Source: JAEXNA01 sp050486105
GTDB taxonomy: Bacteria > Vulcanimicrobiota > Xenobia > Xenobiales > JADMJV01
Reading direction: 5' to 3'
Assembly (NCBI GenBank): GCA_050486105.1
Contig: JBJHCR010000013.1
Span: 1 to 39,879 of the forward strand
DNA length: 39,879 nt
In this document: positions 24,718 through 32,304 of the stretch, piece after piece
Layout of the letters: every line of letters begins with the position of its first letter
Position numbering within the stretch: the stretch's first letter is position 1
The notes under the pieces: generated by a model
What the model was told of the DNA's origin: nothing
The model's database searches: none
Seen by the model: the letters and a program-made list of their open reading frames with translations, nothing else
Program-made: the position numbers and the translations under genes

Positions 24718-26166
24718 TTAGGCGCCAACTTCGTAGCCTAGCTTCTGAGCATTCTCCAAGAGCTCCTCAAGTCCGCCACACATATAGAAGGCTTGTTCTG
24801 GAAGATGGTCGAGCTTGCCATCAACCACTTCCTTGAAGGCCTTGATGGTGTCCTTCAGCGGCACATACTTACCGGGACGTCCAGTGAAGACCTCGGCGAC
24901 GTTGAAAGGCTGAGACAGGAACCGCTGCAATCGGCGAGCCCGTCCCACCACAATCCTGTCGTCTTCGGACAATTCTTCCACTCCGAGAATGGCGATGATA
25001 TCTTGGAGGTCTTTGTAGCGCTGCAGAGTTTCTTGGACTCCTCGAGCCACGTAATAATGCTCGTCGCCGATGAATCTCGGTTCCAGCAGGCGAGAGGTCG
25101 AAGCCAGAGGATCTACCGCCGGATAGATTCCCATTTCAGAGATCGACCGCGAGAGAACAGTGGTGGCGTCGAGGTGAGTGAAGGTCGTGGCAACCGCGGG
25201 GTCGGTGATGTCGTCGGCAGGCACGTAGATGGCCTGAACCGCCGTGATGGACCCTTTGCCGGTGGAGGTGATCCGCTCCTCGAGTTGCCCCATCTCAGTG
25301 GATAGAGTCGGCTGGTAACCCACCGCAGACGGCATACGTCCGAGCAGAGCCGAGACCTCAGAACCTGCCAAGACGAATCTAAAGATGTTGTCCACGAAGA
25401 AGAGCACGTCTTGGCCTTCCACGTCACGAAAGTATTCGGCCATAGTTACTCCGGTGAAGGCGATTCGGAATCGCACTCCCGGAGGTTCGTCCATCTGCCC
25501 GAAGACTAGGGCGGTGTTCTTGATGACCCCCGAATCCTTCATCTCCACCCAAAGGTCGTTACCCTCTCGGGTCCGCTCCCCCACTCCAGCGAAAACCGAG
25601 TAGCCACCATGCTCTTTGGCTATGTTGTGGATCAATTCCTGAATGAGAACGGTCTTGCCGACACCAGCACCACCGAAGAGACCAGTTTTACCACCTTTTG
25701 AATATGGGGCCAGAAGGTCGATGACCTTAATTCCGGTCTCGTTGACCACCTGGGTTGGAGTTTGCTCGGCTAGAGGGGGAGCATCCCGATGAATGGGATA
25801 CCTCTCCTTGGTCTCCACTTTATCTCCACCGTCGATGACGTCACCAAGGACGTTGAACATTCGACCGAGGGTTTCGCGACCAACAGGAACGGTGATCGGC
25901 CCACCGGTGTCCTCGCAATCCATGCCGCGTCTCAAGCCGTCGGTGGTTCCCATGGCCAGACAGCGAACGCGGTTGTTGCCCAATTCTCCCATGACCTCGA
26001 AGACCAGAGTGCGGTCGAACTCAGGGATATCCTCACCGGTGAACGAGCGAAAGACTTCGCGCTTACATCGTACAGCGTTGTAAAGATTCGGCAATTGCCC
26101 CGGTGGAAACTCGATATCCACCACCGAACCTAGAATCTGTACGACCTTCCCAATTCCTTCTGCCAT
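24718..26166 (-). CDS. atpD: F1Fo ATP synthase subunit beta (catalytic)
   Basis: Beta carries the catalytic nucleotide sites of F1. With the start below it has 482 residues, normal for the family. The P-loop is GGAGVGKT (165-172), the catalytic glutamate motif GERTREG (196-202), and the DELSEED-like region reads VEELSEDD. I chose the ATG at 26166 because AGGAGG stands 4 bases upstream and the protein then begins at the usual point. An in-frame ATG 39 bases earlier would add 13 residues without a ribosome binding site. A small hairpin precedes the ribosome binding site. Confidence 0.98.
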   Translation of the reverse strand: MAEGIGKVVQILGSVVDIEFPPGQLPNLYNAVRCKREVFRSFTGEDIPEFDRTLVFEVMGELGNNRVRCLAMGTTDGLRRGMDCEDTGGPITVPVGRETLGRMFNVLGDVIDGGDKVETKERYPIHRDAPPLAEQTPTQVVNETGIKVIDLLAPYSKGGKTGLFGGAGVGKTVLIQELIHNIAKEHGGYSVFAGVGERTREGNDLWVEMKDSGVIKNTALVFGQMDEPPGVRFRIAFTGVTMAEYFRDVEGQDVLFFVDNIFRFVLAGSEVSALLGRMPSAVGYQPTLSTEMGQLEERITSTGKGSITAVQAIYVPADDITDPAVATTFTHLDATTVLSRSISEMGIYPAVDPLASTSRLLEPRFIGDEHYYVARGVQETLQRYKDLQDIIAILGVEELSEDDRIVVGRARRLQRFLSQPFNVAEVFTGRPGKYVPLKDTIKAFKEVVDGKLDHLPEQAFYMCGGLEELLENAQKLGYEVGA

Positions 26167-26181
26167 CTTTCCTCCTAGACA

Positions 26182-26202
26182 GACCGGCCTTATGCTCCGG
26201 TC
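26182..26202 (-). other. Hairpin just upstream of the atpD ribosome binding site
   Basis: GACCGG (26182-26187) and CCGGTC (26197-26202) make a 6-bp G/C-rich stem with a 9-base loop in the 86-base atpG-atpD gap, directly before the AGGAGG of atpD. It could tune translation of beta relative to gamma or protect a processed mRNA end. Confidence 0.4.
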
Positions 26203-26252
26203 CACTCAGTCATCCTTTAGAGTATTTTTTGAACGAGATCATTATTGGAAGC

Positions 26253-27110
26253 CTAACTTGAGGCTGCCAACGCTTCCGCTCCGCCTGAAATTTCCAAAAT
26301 CTCGTTGGTGATCGCTTCTTGCCGCAATCGGAAGAACTGCAAGGTTAGCTCATCAGCCAACTTATCCGCATTATCAGTGGCGTTGCTCATGGCCTTCAAA
26401 CGGGCTCCGAGTTCCGACACCTTGGCCTCCATCAAGATCTTGTACATGGTTGTCCGAACATAGCGAGGAAGGAGTTCCTTCAACGTGGCATCCGAAGACG
26501 GCTCGAAAGTGTACGGAACGGAACCTCCGCCTTCACCTGCAACCGCATCTTGAGCCAAGGGCAAGAGAACCTCTCTCACCGGAGTCTGGGTAACAGCCGA
26601 CACGGACTGAGTGTAGTAGCAGATCACCTGATCGACTTCTCCACTCACAAACCAATCCGTGACCATTAAAGCCAATTCTTCGGCCAGTTCGAAATCCGGG
26701 TTCCAGTTGGTCTTTTCGATCTCCGGCTTTACCTTGCGACGCACCAGAAACTTATTGAGCTTGCTCCCGATGGCCACCAAGAGGTGAGGCCTTTCCTTAC
26801 CGATCTCGCTCCACGCCAACTTGATCAAATTGTTGTTGTAGCCACCGCACAGTCCTTTGTCCGAGGACACCACAATGGTGGCGACCCGCTCAACCGGACG
26901 GACCTCCATCAAGGGATGCAGAACCTCGTCCATGCCGGCGGTCAACTCGCAGACCATTTCCTTGAGTTTGTCAGCGTAGGGACGAGCCGCCTTGAGCTGG
27001 TCCTCAGCCTTCTTGATTCGGGCAGCAGCCACCATCTTCATAGCTTTGGTGATCTGCTGGATGTTTCGAACCGACTTGATTCGGTTCTTGATATCTCTTA
27101 AGTTCGACAT
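26253..27110 (-). CDS. atpG: F1Fo ATP synthase subunit gamma
   Basis: Gamma is the rotating central shaft of F1. The 285-residue protein has the two conserved terminal helices that form the coiled-coil shaft: the N-terminal RIKSVRNIQQITKAMKMVA region (11-29) and the C-terminal RQEAITNEILEISGGAEAL region. The middle Rossmann-like domain includes DKGLCGGYN. The ATG at 27110 lies 12 bases past the atpA stop. Confidence 0.97.
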   Translation of the reverse strand: MSNLRDIKNRIKSVRNIQQITKAMKMVAAARIKKAEDQLKAARPYADKLKEMVCELTAGMDEVLHPLMEVRPVERVATIVVSSDKGLCGGYNNNLIKLAWSEIGKERPHLLVAIGSKLNKFLVRRKVKPEIEKTNWNPDFELAEELALMVTDWFVSGEVDQVICYYTQSVSAVTQTPVREVLLPLAQDAVAGEGGGSVPYTFEPSSDATLKELLPRYVRTTMYKILMEAKVSELGARLKAMSNATDNADKLADELTLQFFRLRQEAITNEILEISGGAEALAASS

Positions 27111-27122
27111 CCCTTATACCCC

Positions 27123-28649
27123 TTAAGCGCTTCGGGCCGAGCGAAACTCCTCTTTGTATGTGTTGATGGCGGACACCAATTTCTCTGATATCTCGTCGTT
27201 GATAGCCTTCTTCTCCTTGAGAAGGGTCAAGATATCAGCCTGATTGGCAGCCACATAGTCGTGAAACCCGACCTCGAACTCCTTGATCTCTTCGATCTCC
27301 AAGTCGTCGAGATGGCCCTGAGTGGCGGCAAAGAGGATCGCCACCTGTTTCTCAACCGGCATAACTTCAAACTGTTTTTGTTTGAGGACTTCGGTGATGC
27401 GCGCTCCGCGAGCCAACTGGTCTCTACTGGCCTTATCCAACTCGTCCGCCGACAGCTTGGCGTAGGCCGCCAAGGCTCGATACTGAGCCAAGTCGAGTCG
27501 AAGAGGACCAGCCACCGTCTTCATGGCCTTGATCTGAGCAGCACCACCTACCCTGGAAACCGAGATACCCACGTCTACCGCTGGTCTGGTACCTTGATAA
27601 AAAAGGTCGGTATCCAAAAAGATCTGCCCATCAGTAATCGAGATCACGTTGGTGGGAATGTAGGCTGAAACGTCACCCAACTGGGTCTCAATGATCGGGA
27701 GCGCGGTCATCGACCCAGAGCCCTCAGCCTCGCTGAGTTTGGCTGCGCGCTCTAGGAGTCGGGAGTGCAAGAAGAACACGTCACCAGGATAGGCCTCACG
27801 ACCCGGAGGGCGACGAAGCAACAAAGAAATCTCGCGGTAAGCCTTAGCGTGCTTGGTCAGGTCATCATAAACGATGAGCACGTGCTTGCCAGCATACATC
27901 AACTGTTCAGCAATAGCGCAACCGGTGTAGGGTGCCAGATACAGCATGGACGGCGACTCATTGGCATTAGCCGCCACCACCACCGACTTTCCGTCGAGAG
28001 CACCAGCCTCCCGAAGACTGTCTACAATAGCGGCCACGTTGTTGGTCTTCTGGCCGATGGCCACGTAGACACAGTAGACGTCGGTGTCCTTCTGATTGAT
28101 CATGGCGTCCACCGCGATTGCGGTTTTTCCGGTTTGTCGGTCACCGATGATCAGCTCTCGCTGTCCGCGACCAATGGGGATTAGGGCGTCGATGGCCTTG
28201 ATCCCGGTCTGCAGGGGTTCATGCACACCCTGTCGCTGAGGAACGGTCGGAGCGGTGAACTCAATGGTCCGCATCTCCTTGGTATCGATCGGCCCTTGGC
28301 CGTCGATGGGCTCTCCGAGCGCATTGATAACCCGGCCAAGCATGGCTTCACCGACCGGAACCTCAACGATTCGTCCGGTGCTCTCCACTCGGTCGCCTTC
28401 TTTAATCTTGCGGTCATCGCCCAGAATCACCACTCCGATGGTGTCTTCTTCCAAGTTCATTGCGATACCAAGCTCGCCATTGGCAAAGGAGAGCAATTCT
28501 CCGGCCCGAGCATCACGCAAACCGTAGACGGTGGCAATATTATCACCAACCTGGACCACCGTTCCATAGGGCTGGGCCTCCACCTTGGGGTCGTAGCCCT
28601 CGATCTCCTTGACCAGAATCTCGCTGATCTCTTCAGAACGAATCGCCAT
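27123..28649 (-). CDS. atpA: F1Fo ATP synthase subunit alpha
   Basis: Alpha provides the regulatory nucleotide sites of F1. The 508 residues match the family. The P-loop is GDRQTGKT (169-176), and the arginine-finger region lies in the segment with SVSRVGGAAQ. The ATG at 28649 follows GGAGG with a 7-base gap. It comes 21 bases past the atpH stop. Confidence 0.98.
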   Translation of the reverse strand: MAIRSEEISEILVKEIEGYDPKVEAQPYGTVVQVGDNIATVYGLRDARAGELLSFANGELGIAMNLEEDTIGVVILGDDRKIKEGDRVESTGRIVEVPVGEAMLGRVINALGEPIDGQGPIDTKEMRTIEFTAPTVPQRQGVHEPLQTGIKAIDALIPIGRGQRELIIGDRQTGKTAIAVDAMINQKDTDVYCVYVAIGQKTNNVAAIVDSLREAGALDGKSVVVAANANESPSMLYLAPYTGCAIAEQLMYAGKHVLIVYDDLTKHAKAYREISLLLRRPPGREAYPGDVFFLHSRLLERAAKLSEAEGSGSMTALPIIETQLGDVSAYIPTNVISITDGQIFLDTDLFYQGTRPAVDVGISVSRVGGAAQIKAMKTVAGPLRLDLAQYRALAAYAKLSADELDKASRDQLARGARITEVLKQKQFEVMPVEKQVAILFAATQGHLDDLEIEEIKEFEVGFHDYVAANQADILTLLKEKKAINDEISEKLVSAINTYKEEFRSARSA

Positions 28650-28670
28650 CTCTAATCCTCCAAAAAATCA

Positions 28671-29210
28671 CTAAACGCGAGCCAGGCGGTCGCGAATCTC
28701 GCTCAACTGATTACGAAAACTCACATCGATCACTTGATCACCGACAAATACCACAAAGCCTGCGAGCAGGTCCGCATCGACCTCCTCACTGAGGATCACT
28801 GTTCGACCGGTGAACCCCTGGAGCTTAGTCTCAAGATCCTTGCGCTGAGCTGTCGTCAATTTCTTCGCAGAACGGACTCGACATTCGATCTCGCCTCGCT
28901 GCTCCCTCAAGCGTGTCCTAAACACCTCAAGAACTAAAGAGAGATATTGCTCCCGGCCTTTGTCCACTAGGACAAACAAAAAGTGGAGCACGGTGTCTGA
29001 CACCTTGCCTTTGAATACGCCACTCAAAACCGAGCGCTTGACCGCAGTGGCAATAGTGGGCGAGAAGAGATTGTGCTTCAACCCTCCGTGCCCCTCAACG
29101 GTTTCGATCACTAATTCGAGATCCTTCTCGATAGCATCGGCCCCCCCAGCCTTATCAGCCAGAAGAACCAGAGCCTCAGAATACCTGGATGCGATCCCTC
29201 TAAGAAGCAC
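28671..29210 (-). CDS. atpH: F1Fo ATP synthase subunit delta (OSCP)
   Basis: Delta joins the peripheral stalk to the top of F1. The protein has an N-terminal six-helix domain (beginning IASRYSEAL) and a C-terminal domain with the conserved region around GFVVFVGDQVIDVS. The best start is GTG at 29210, because GGAGG lies 5 bases upstream. This gives 179 residues and an 11-base overlap with atpF. A TTG at 29222 would add four residues but has a poorer ribosome binding site. Confidence 0.93.
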   Translation of the reverse strand: MLLRGIASRYSEALVLLADKAGGADAIEKDLELVIETVEGHGGLKHNLFSPTIATAVKRSVLSGVFKGKVSDTVLHFLFVLVDKGREQYLSLVLEVFRTRLREQRGEIECRVRSAKKLTTAQRKDLETKLQGFTGRTVILSEEVDADLLAGFVVFVGDQVIDVSFRNQLSEIRDRLARV

Positions 29211-29700
29211 GGAGGCCTCCAACCTTCTCGATGGACGCCGAGATCACATCGTTGTGAACCGAAGTGCTGGCACCGTCCGAGATCATCTCTTCCGCTCTGG
29301 CGATGGCCAAAGTCACGATATGAGTGCGAATTTCTTTTTCGGCTTCGCGCCTCAAAGCATCGGCCTCGGCCTGGGCCTTGGCCAACAAGAATTTCTCTTC
29401 TTGCTCAGCCTGCTCGGCAATCCTGGCACTGGCCTGGCTGACCAAACGCTCGGAACCTTCACGGATACCCTGAACCGTAGAATCGAAGTCTCCGAAGCGG
29501 ACTTCGAATTCTTCCTTACGCTCTCGGGCCGACTCAGCCAACTCTTCGATCTCACTGAGCCGAAGCTTGACTCTCTGTTCGCGCAGCCTCACGGCCTCCT
29601 GCATCGGGATGATCACGACCAATCGAAAGATCATGAACATGATCGTAAAGTTGATCAGCGTGATGATAAAATCGAACATCTGCTGTCCAGTTACCATCAT
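29200..29700 (-). CDS. atpF: F1Fo ATP synthase subunit b (second b-type gene)
   Basis: This peripheral-stalk protein has one N-terminal membrane helix (about residues 9-32) followed by a long charged coiled coil, typical of subunit b. Its 166 residues are normal. The ATG overlaps the previous stop (ATGA), and GGAGG from the tail of the upstream gene serves as ribosome binding site. Two adjacent b-type genes imply a b/b' heterodimeric stalk. That is well known in cyanobacteria and alphaproteobacteria and occurs in other phyla. Confidence 0.93.
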   Translation of the reverse strand: MMVTGQQMFDFIITLINFTIMFMIFRLVVIIPMQEAVRLREQRVKLRLSEIEELAESARERKEEFEVRFGDFDSTVQGIREGSERLVSQASARIAEQAEQEEKFLLAKAQAEADALRREAEKEIRTHIVTLAIARAEEMISDGASTSVHNDVISASIEKVGGLRAS

Positions 29701-30203
29701 GACTTGGCACCTCCCAACTTAACCGCAACATCGCGACCTTTCGACTCGCCCAGAGAGGCGGTGAAGAGGCGCTCAATGATAGCATCAGCGATCTTCTGGG
29801 ATTCAGCCTGCGCATCCGCAAAAGCCTTATCCCGGGCAGCCTGAGCTTCCGTCCGCGCCTGAGCCATAATCTTGCCCGCCTCTTCACGCGCCTTCGCGAC
29901 TCGAGCTTTCCCCTCCGCCTCCGCCGACTCAGTAGCAAGGAGCAACGCCGTCTGGCTCTCCACTCGAGCAGTCCGCACCTGTTGCTCATACTGCTCTTTC
30001 AAACGGCGAGCTTCAGCGGCAGACTTCTCAGCTTCCCGCAGATTCTTGGCAAGCCGAGCATCCCTCTTGTCCTTCATCTCCACAATCGGCTGATAAATCA
30101 GAAAATTGAGCGAGAAATGCAGAACAAAGAACAGGAATATCTGCAGAAAAAAGGTCGTAGGCTCAAAACCGAGACCCTCGAGAACTGACCAGATGACGTT
30201 CAT
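29697..30203 (-). CDS. atpF: F1Fo ATP synthase subunit b' (first b-type gene)
   Basis: The 168-residue protein has a membrane helix at about 15-38 and a long alanine-, arginine- and glutamate-rich coiled coil. In place and form it is a b-type peripheral-stalk subunit lying directly after the c subunit gene. Its sequence differs clearly from the next gene, so the pair is an old duplication rather than a recent one. The ATG at 30203 follows GGAG with a 6-base gap. Which of the two should be called b and which b' cannot be settled here. Confidence 0.92.
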   Translation of the reverse strand: MNVIWSVLEGLGFEPTTFFLQIFLFFVLHFSLNFLIYQPIVEMKDKRDARLAKNLREAEKSAAEARRLKEQYEQQVRTARVESQTALLLATESAEAEGKARVAKAREEAGKIMAQARTEAQAARDKAFADAQAESQKIADAIIERLFTASLGESKGRDVAVKLGGAKS

Positions 30204-30231
30204 AATCGTCTCCTAAGCGACCCGCCTCAGC

Positions 30232-30552
30232 CTATTTGAATGCCAAGATGAGTGCGATCAGTAGGGCGTAGATCGACAGGGCCTCGATAAAAGCCAAACC
30301 GACGATCATGTTGGTCTTAATCTTAGGCTCAGCCTCAGGATTGCGACCGATCGCCTCCATCGCTTTTCCAACACCGTTGCCAAGACCGAGACCAGGCCCA
30401 ATCGTGCCGATTGCGATCGCTAGACCAGCACCCATGTAGGCCATGGACCTACCGGTCTCTTCGACGATCGCCACCTCTTGAGCCATCGCCGGAGCGACCA
30501 GCGCCAACAAGATCCACCAAACTTTCGAGAAATGCCTTGAGAGACGTTTCAT
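30232..30552 (-). CDS. atpE: F1Fo ATP synthase subunit c with N-terminal signal-like extension
   Basis: Subunit c forms the rotor ring. The mature part starts near residue 26 and has two membrane helices joined by the polar loop GRNPEAEPK (69-77). The ion-binding carboxylate is Glu90 in FIEALSIY. The glutamine and serine/threonine ligands of sodium-type rings are absent (Leu57 or Leu59 region and Ala91), so the ring is probably proton-driven. Residues 1-25 are a basic and hydrophobic extension ending AMAQ, like a cleavable signal peptide. This makes the gene longer (106 residues) than the usual 70-80. A strong AAGGAGG lies 10 bases before the ATG, as expected for the most abundant subunit. 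Confidence 0.96.
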   Translation of the reverse strand: MKRLSRHFSKVWWILLALVAPAMAQEVAIVEETGRSMAYMGAGLAIAIGTIGPGLGLGNGVGKAMEAIGRNPEAEPKIKTNMIVGLAFIEALSIYALLIALILAFK

Positions 30553-30593
30553 CTTTCTTCTTCCTCCTTACGAGTCCAATCCAATTCATGATC

Positions 30594-30610
30594 TGGGGCA
30601 AACAGCCCCA
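30594..30610 (-). other. G/C hairpin between atpB and atpE
   Basis: TGGGGC (30594-30599) and GCCCCA (30605-30610) form a perfect 6-bp stem with a 5-base loop inside the 67-base atpB-atpE gap, upstream of the strong atpE ribosome binding site. Such an element could stabilise the distal mRNA, or attenuate, so that c is made in excess of a. No U-tract follows, so it is not a terminator. Confidence 0.45.
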
Positions 30611-30619
30611 TTTCAACCT

Positions 30620-31684
30620 CTAATGGTCATCAGCCACAGCGTGGGCGATGTATACCAAACTTAAAACTGCAAAAATCATAGCCTGAATAAACCCGGCCAA
30701 AGTCCCTAAAAGAGTCACAAAAACCGAAGCCCCCCAAACCAAGCCGGCCACCATCATCCAACCCACTCCGGAGTAGAGTATGCCGTCCCTGAGGGCCACC
30801 AGGGATTGACCCAGGAACTGATACAGAACCATCAACAGATTCTGAGCCACCGCGTGCTCACCGGAGATATTCCCAAACAAACGCAGCGACAGTGACAGCA
30901 GACGCGCTAACTCTTCGACTATGTTCAACCCTATGAACAAGAGCCCGAGCAAAGGAACCAAAAGATAGCGCGTTGGCCCATCCAGGGATCGCCAAAGCAT
31001 GGGAGTGGGCTGCACATAGTGCCCCAACCACACGAAAAATCCCGCGATCCCACCGGGTGAGGGATGGTGATGATGATCATCGTGACCTTCATGCTCCTCA
31101 TCCTCTCCGTGGGTAAGCACCACCGGTTGCTTCTCCCAAGACGGAAAAACATGTTTGCGAATCCCGTACCAATTGAAAGCCAAGAAGGAGATGAAAGCCA
31201 GAGCAAAAGTCGTGTTATACGAACCCGTCGGCGCTTCAAAATGCAAGATGTCGACATGAGCATCCCCGTGCGCATCGGCTTCCACCTCGAGAGCATCAGG
31301 TATCGACACGTGATGAATCGGACTGGATTCGACGGTGGACACGTAGGCTTTCTCGGGATGCAACTCAATCTTGGGCAGCGGTATCAGCCCGCTCCAATTG
31401 GAGAACAAGACAAAAAGAAAAAGAGACATCAAGAATGGCACGTACTGCCGCGCCTTGGGGCCAATCATGTCGAGCGACATGCCTTCGATCCAATCAAAGA
31501 CGTGCTCAAAACAGGCCGCCAAACCTTTCGGGACAACTCCGACCTGACCCCGAGCGACGGCAGCCAAAAGGATTAAGACCCCAACCACAATGACGGTCGA
31601 ACCGACAATAATCTGATGGTGCAGAGAAAAACCTTCTCCGTGCCCTCCGCCAGCAGCAGCAAAAAGCATCATATCAAGACTCAT
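30620..31684 (-). CDS. atpB: F1Fo ATP synthase subunit a, with periplasmic and His-rich inserts
   Basis: Subunit a forms the ion half-channels beside the c ring. The essential arginine is Arg268 in SLRLFGN, with the following GEH conserved. At 354 residues it is much longer than the ~270 of E. coli. The extra length sits in two places: an acidic segment at about 105-157, and a histidine/acid-rich stretch (191-208) with HHHH at 204-207, between membrane helices. The N-terminus also carries several His and Gly residues. The start overlaps the end of the atpI-like gene by 11 bases, with AAGGAG 10 bases upstream. Confidence 0.96.
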   Translation of the reverse strand: MSLDMMLFAAAGGGHGEGFSLHHQIIVGSTVIVVGVLILLAAVARGQVGVVPKGLAACFEHVFDWIEGMSLDMIGPKARQYVPFLMSLFLFVLFSNWSGLIPLPKIELHPEKAYVSTVESSPIHHVSIPDALEVEADAHGDAHVDILHFEAPTGSYNTTFALAFISFLAFNWYGIRKHVFPSWEKQPVVLTHGEDEEHEGHDDHHHHPSPGGIAGFFVWLGHYVQPTPMLWRSLDGPTRYLLVPLLGLLFIGLNIVEELARLLSLSLRLFGNISGEHAVAQNLLMVLYQFLGQSLVALRDGILYSGVGWMMVAGLVWGASVFVTLLGTLAGFIQAMIFAVLSLVYIAHAVADDH

Positions 31685-31976
31685 CAGAAGCTGTCTCCTT
31701 CCCTACATCCTTACCTCGGGTGTACCACCAAAAAGCGAACCCAACAGATGCGAGCAAGCCCCCTCCGAGGGGGGCAGGAGCAAGGTGTGCACCCTGAATC
31801 AGGCAAATTCCTGCAAGGAAAATAAAAACATGACGAAATGCTCCGGTCACGATTGCAAGCCTCTTGAAAGGAGCTTCAACTGAGCGTCGGCAAAGGAATT
31901 TAACCGTCGTCTCAAAGAGGTAATAGTTCAGAATTCCGAGGAAAAAGCCAGCCATAAGTGACAAAAAAACTACCAT
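31674..31976 (-). CDS. atpI: ATP synthase subunit I-like membrane protein (AtpI)
   Basis: This 100-residue hydrophobic protein has three or four membrane segments (about 1-22, 42-60, 65-85) and a polar C-terminal tail. It lies between an AtpZ-like gene and atpB, the standard place of AtpI, which helps c-ring assembly and may form a magnesium/calcium carrier with AtpZ. Sequence conservation in this family is low, so the name rests on position and topology. The ATG lies 10 bases past the upstream stop, with a weak ribosome binding site. Confidence 0.75.
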   Translation of the reverse strand: MVVFLSLMAGFFLGILNYYLFETTVKFLCRRSVEAPFKRLAIVTGAFRHVFIFLAGICLIQGAHLAPAPLGGGLLASVGFAFWWYTRGKDVGKETASDES

Positions 31977-31986
31977 TGTGAGAAAC

Positions 31987-32304
31987 TTAAAGAAGCGGCT
32001 TGAGAAGCTTCAATCCGGCAAAGCCTGCTGCTACCAATCCGAGAAGAATTCCCCCTACCCGATAGGCCACGACGCCAGTTTGGGCCATGAGATAGTCGCC
32101 AAGCAGAATTCCACCAACCAAACACCCTGCTAAAACAAAGCCAAAGCTCAACACTAGGGCGACCCCGGTGGCGTACTGTTTCCTGTTGACTCGGTCGGCC
32201 TCGGGCCTAAATTTGGCTAGCCGACCTTCGAGCTCGCGCAACTGCTCTTCCTCTCGACTCAAACCAAGAGCGATGTCATCAGGACCTTCGGGGGTCACGG
32301 TCAT
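31987..32304 (-). CDS. atpZ: AtpZ-like small membrane protein (ATPase gene 1 family)
   Basis: With the start chosen here it has 105 residues. There is a charged N-terminal helix (to about residue 48), then two membrane helices (about 50-72 and 82-103) separated by LGDYLMAQTGV. This matches the small AtpZ/AtpQ-type proteins at the front of ATP synthase operons. The ATG at 32304 shares one base with the wecB stop (TGATG), a typical coupling arrangement. An upstream ATG in frame would intrude into wecB and is unlikely. Confidence 0.75.
   Translation of the reverse strand: MTVTPEGPDDIALGLSREEEQLRELEGRLAKFRPEADRVNRKQYATGVALVLSFGFVLAGCLVGGILLGDYLMAQTGVVAYRVGGILLGLVAAGFAGLKLLKPLL

Noticed and set aside
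28960..29844. Long plus-strand ORF (294 codons) opposite atpH and atpF
   Set aside because: It is the antisense of two conserved, well-spaced ATP synthase genes. It has no recognisable protein features and reflects codon bias on the other strand.
30232..30552. Sodium-type ATP synthase rotor
   Set aside because: The Gln and Ser/Thr ligands that accompany the carboxylate in sodium-binding c subunits are Leu and Ala here. Only the glutamate is kept, which fits proton coupling.
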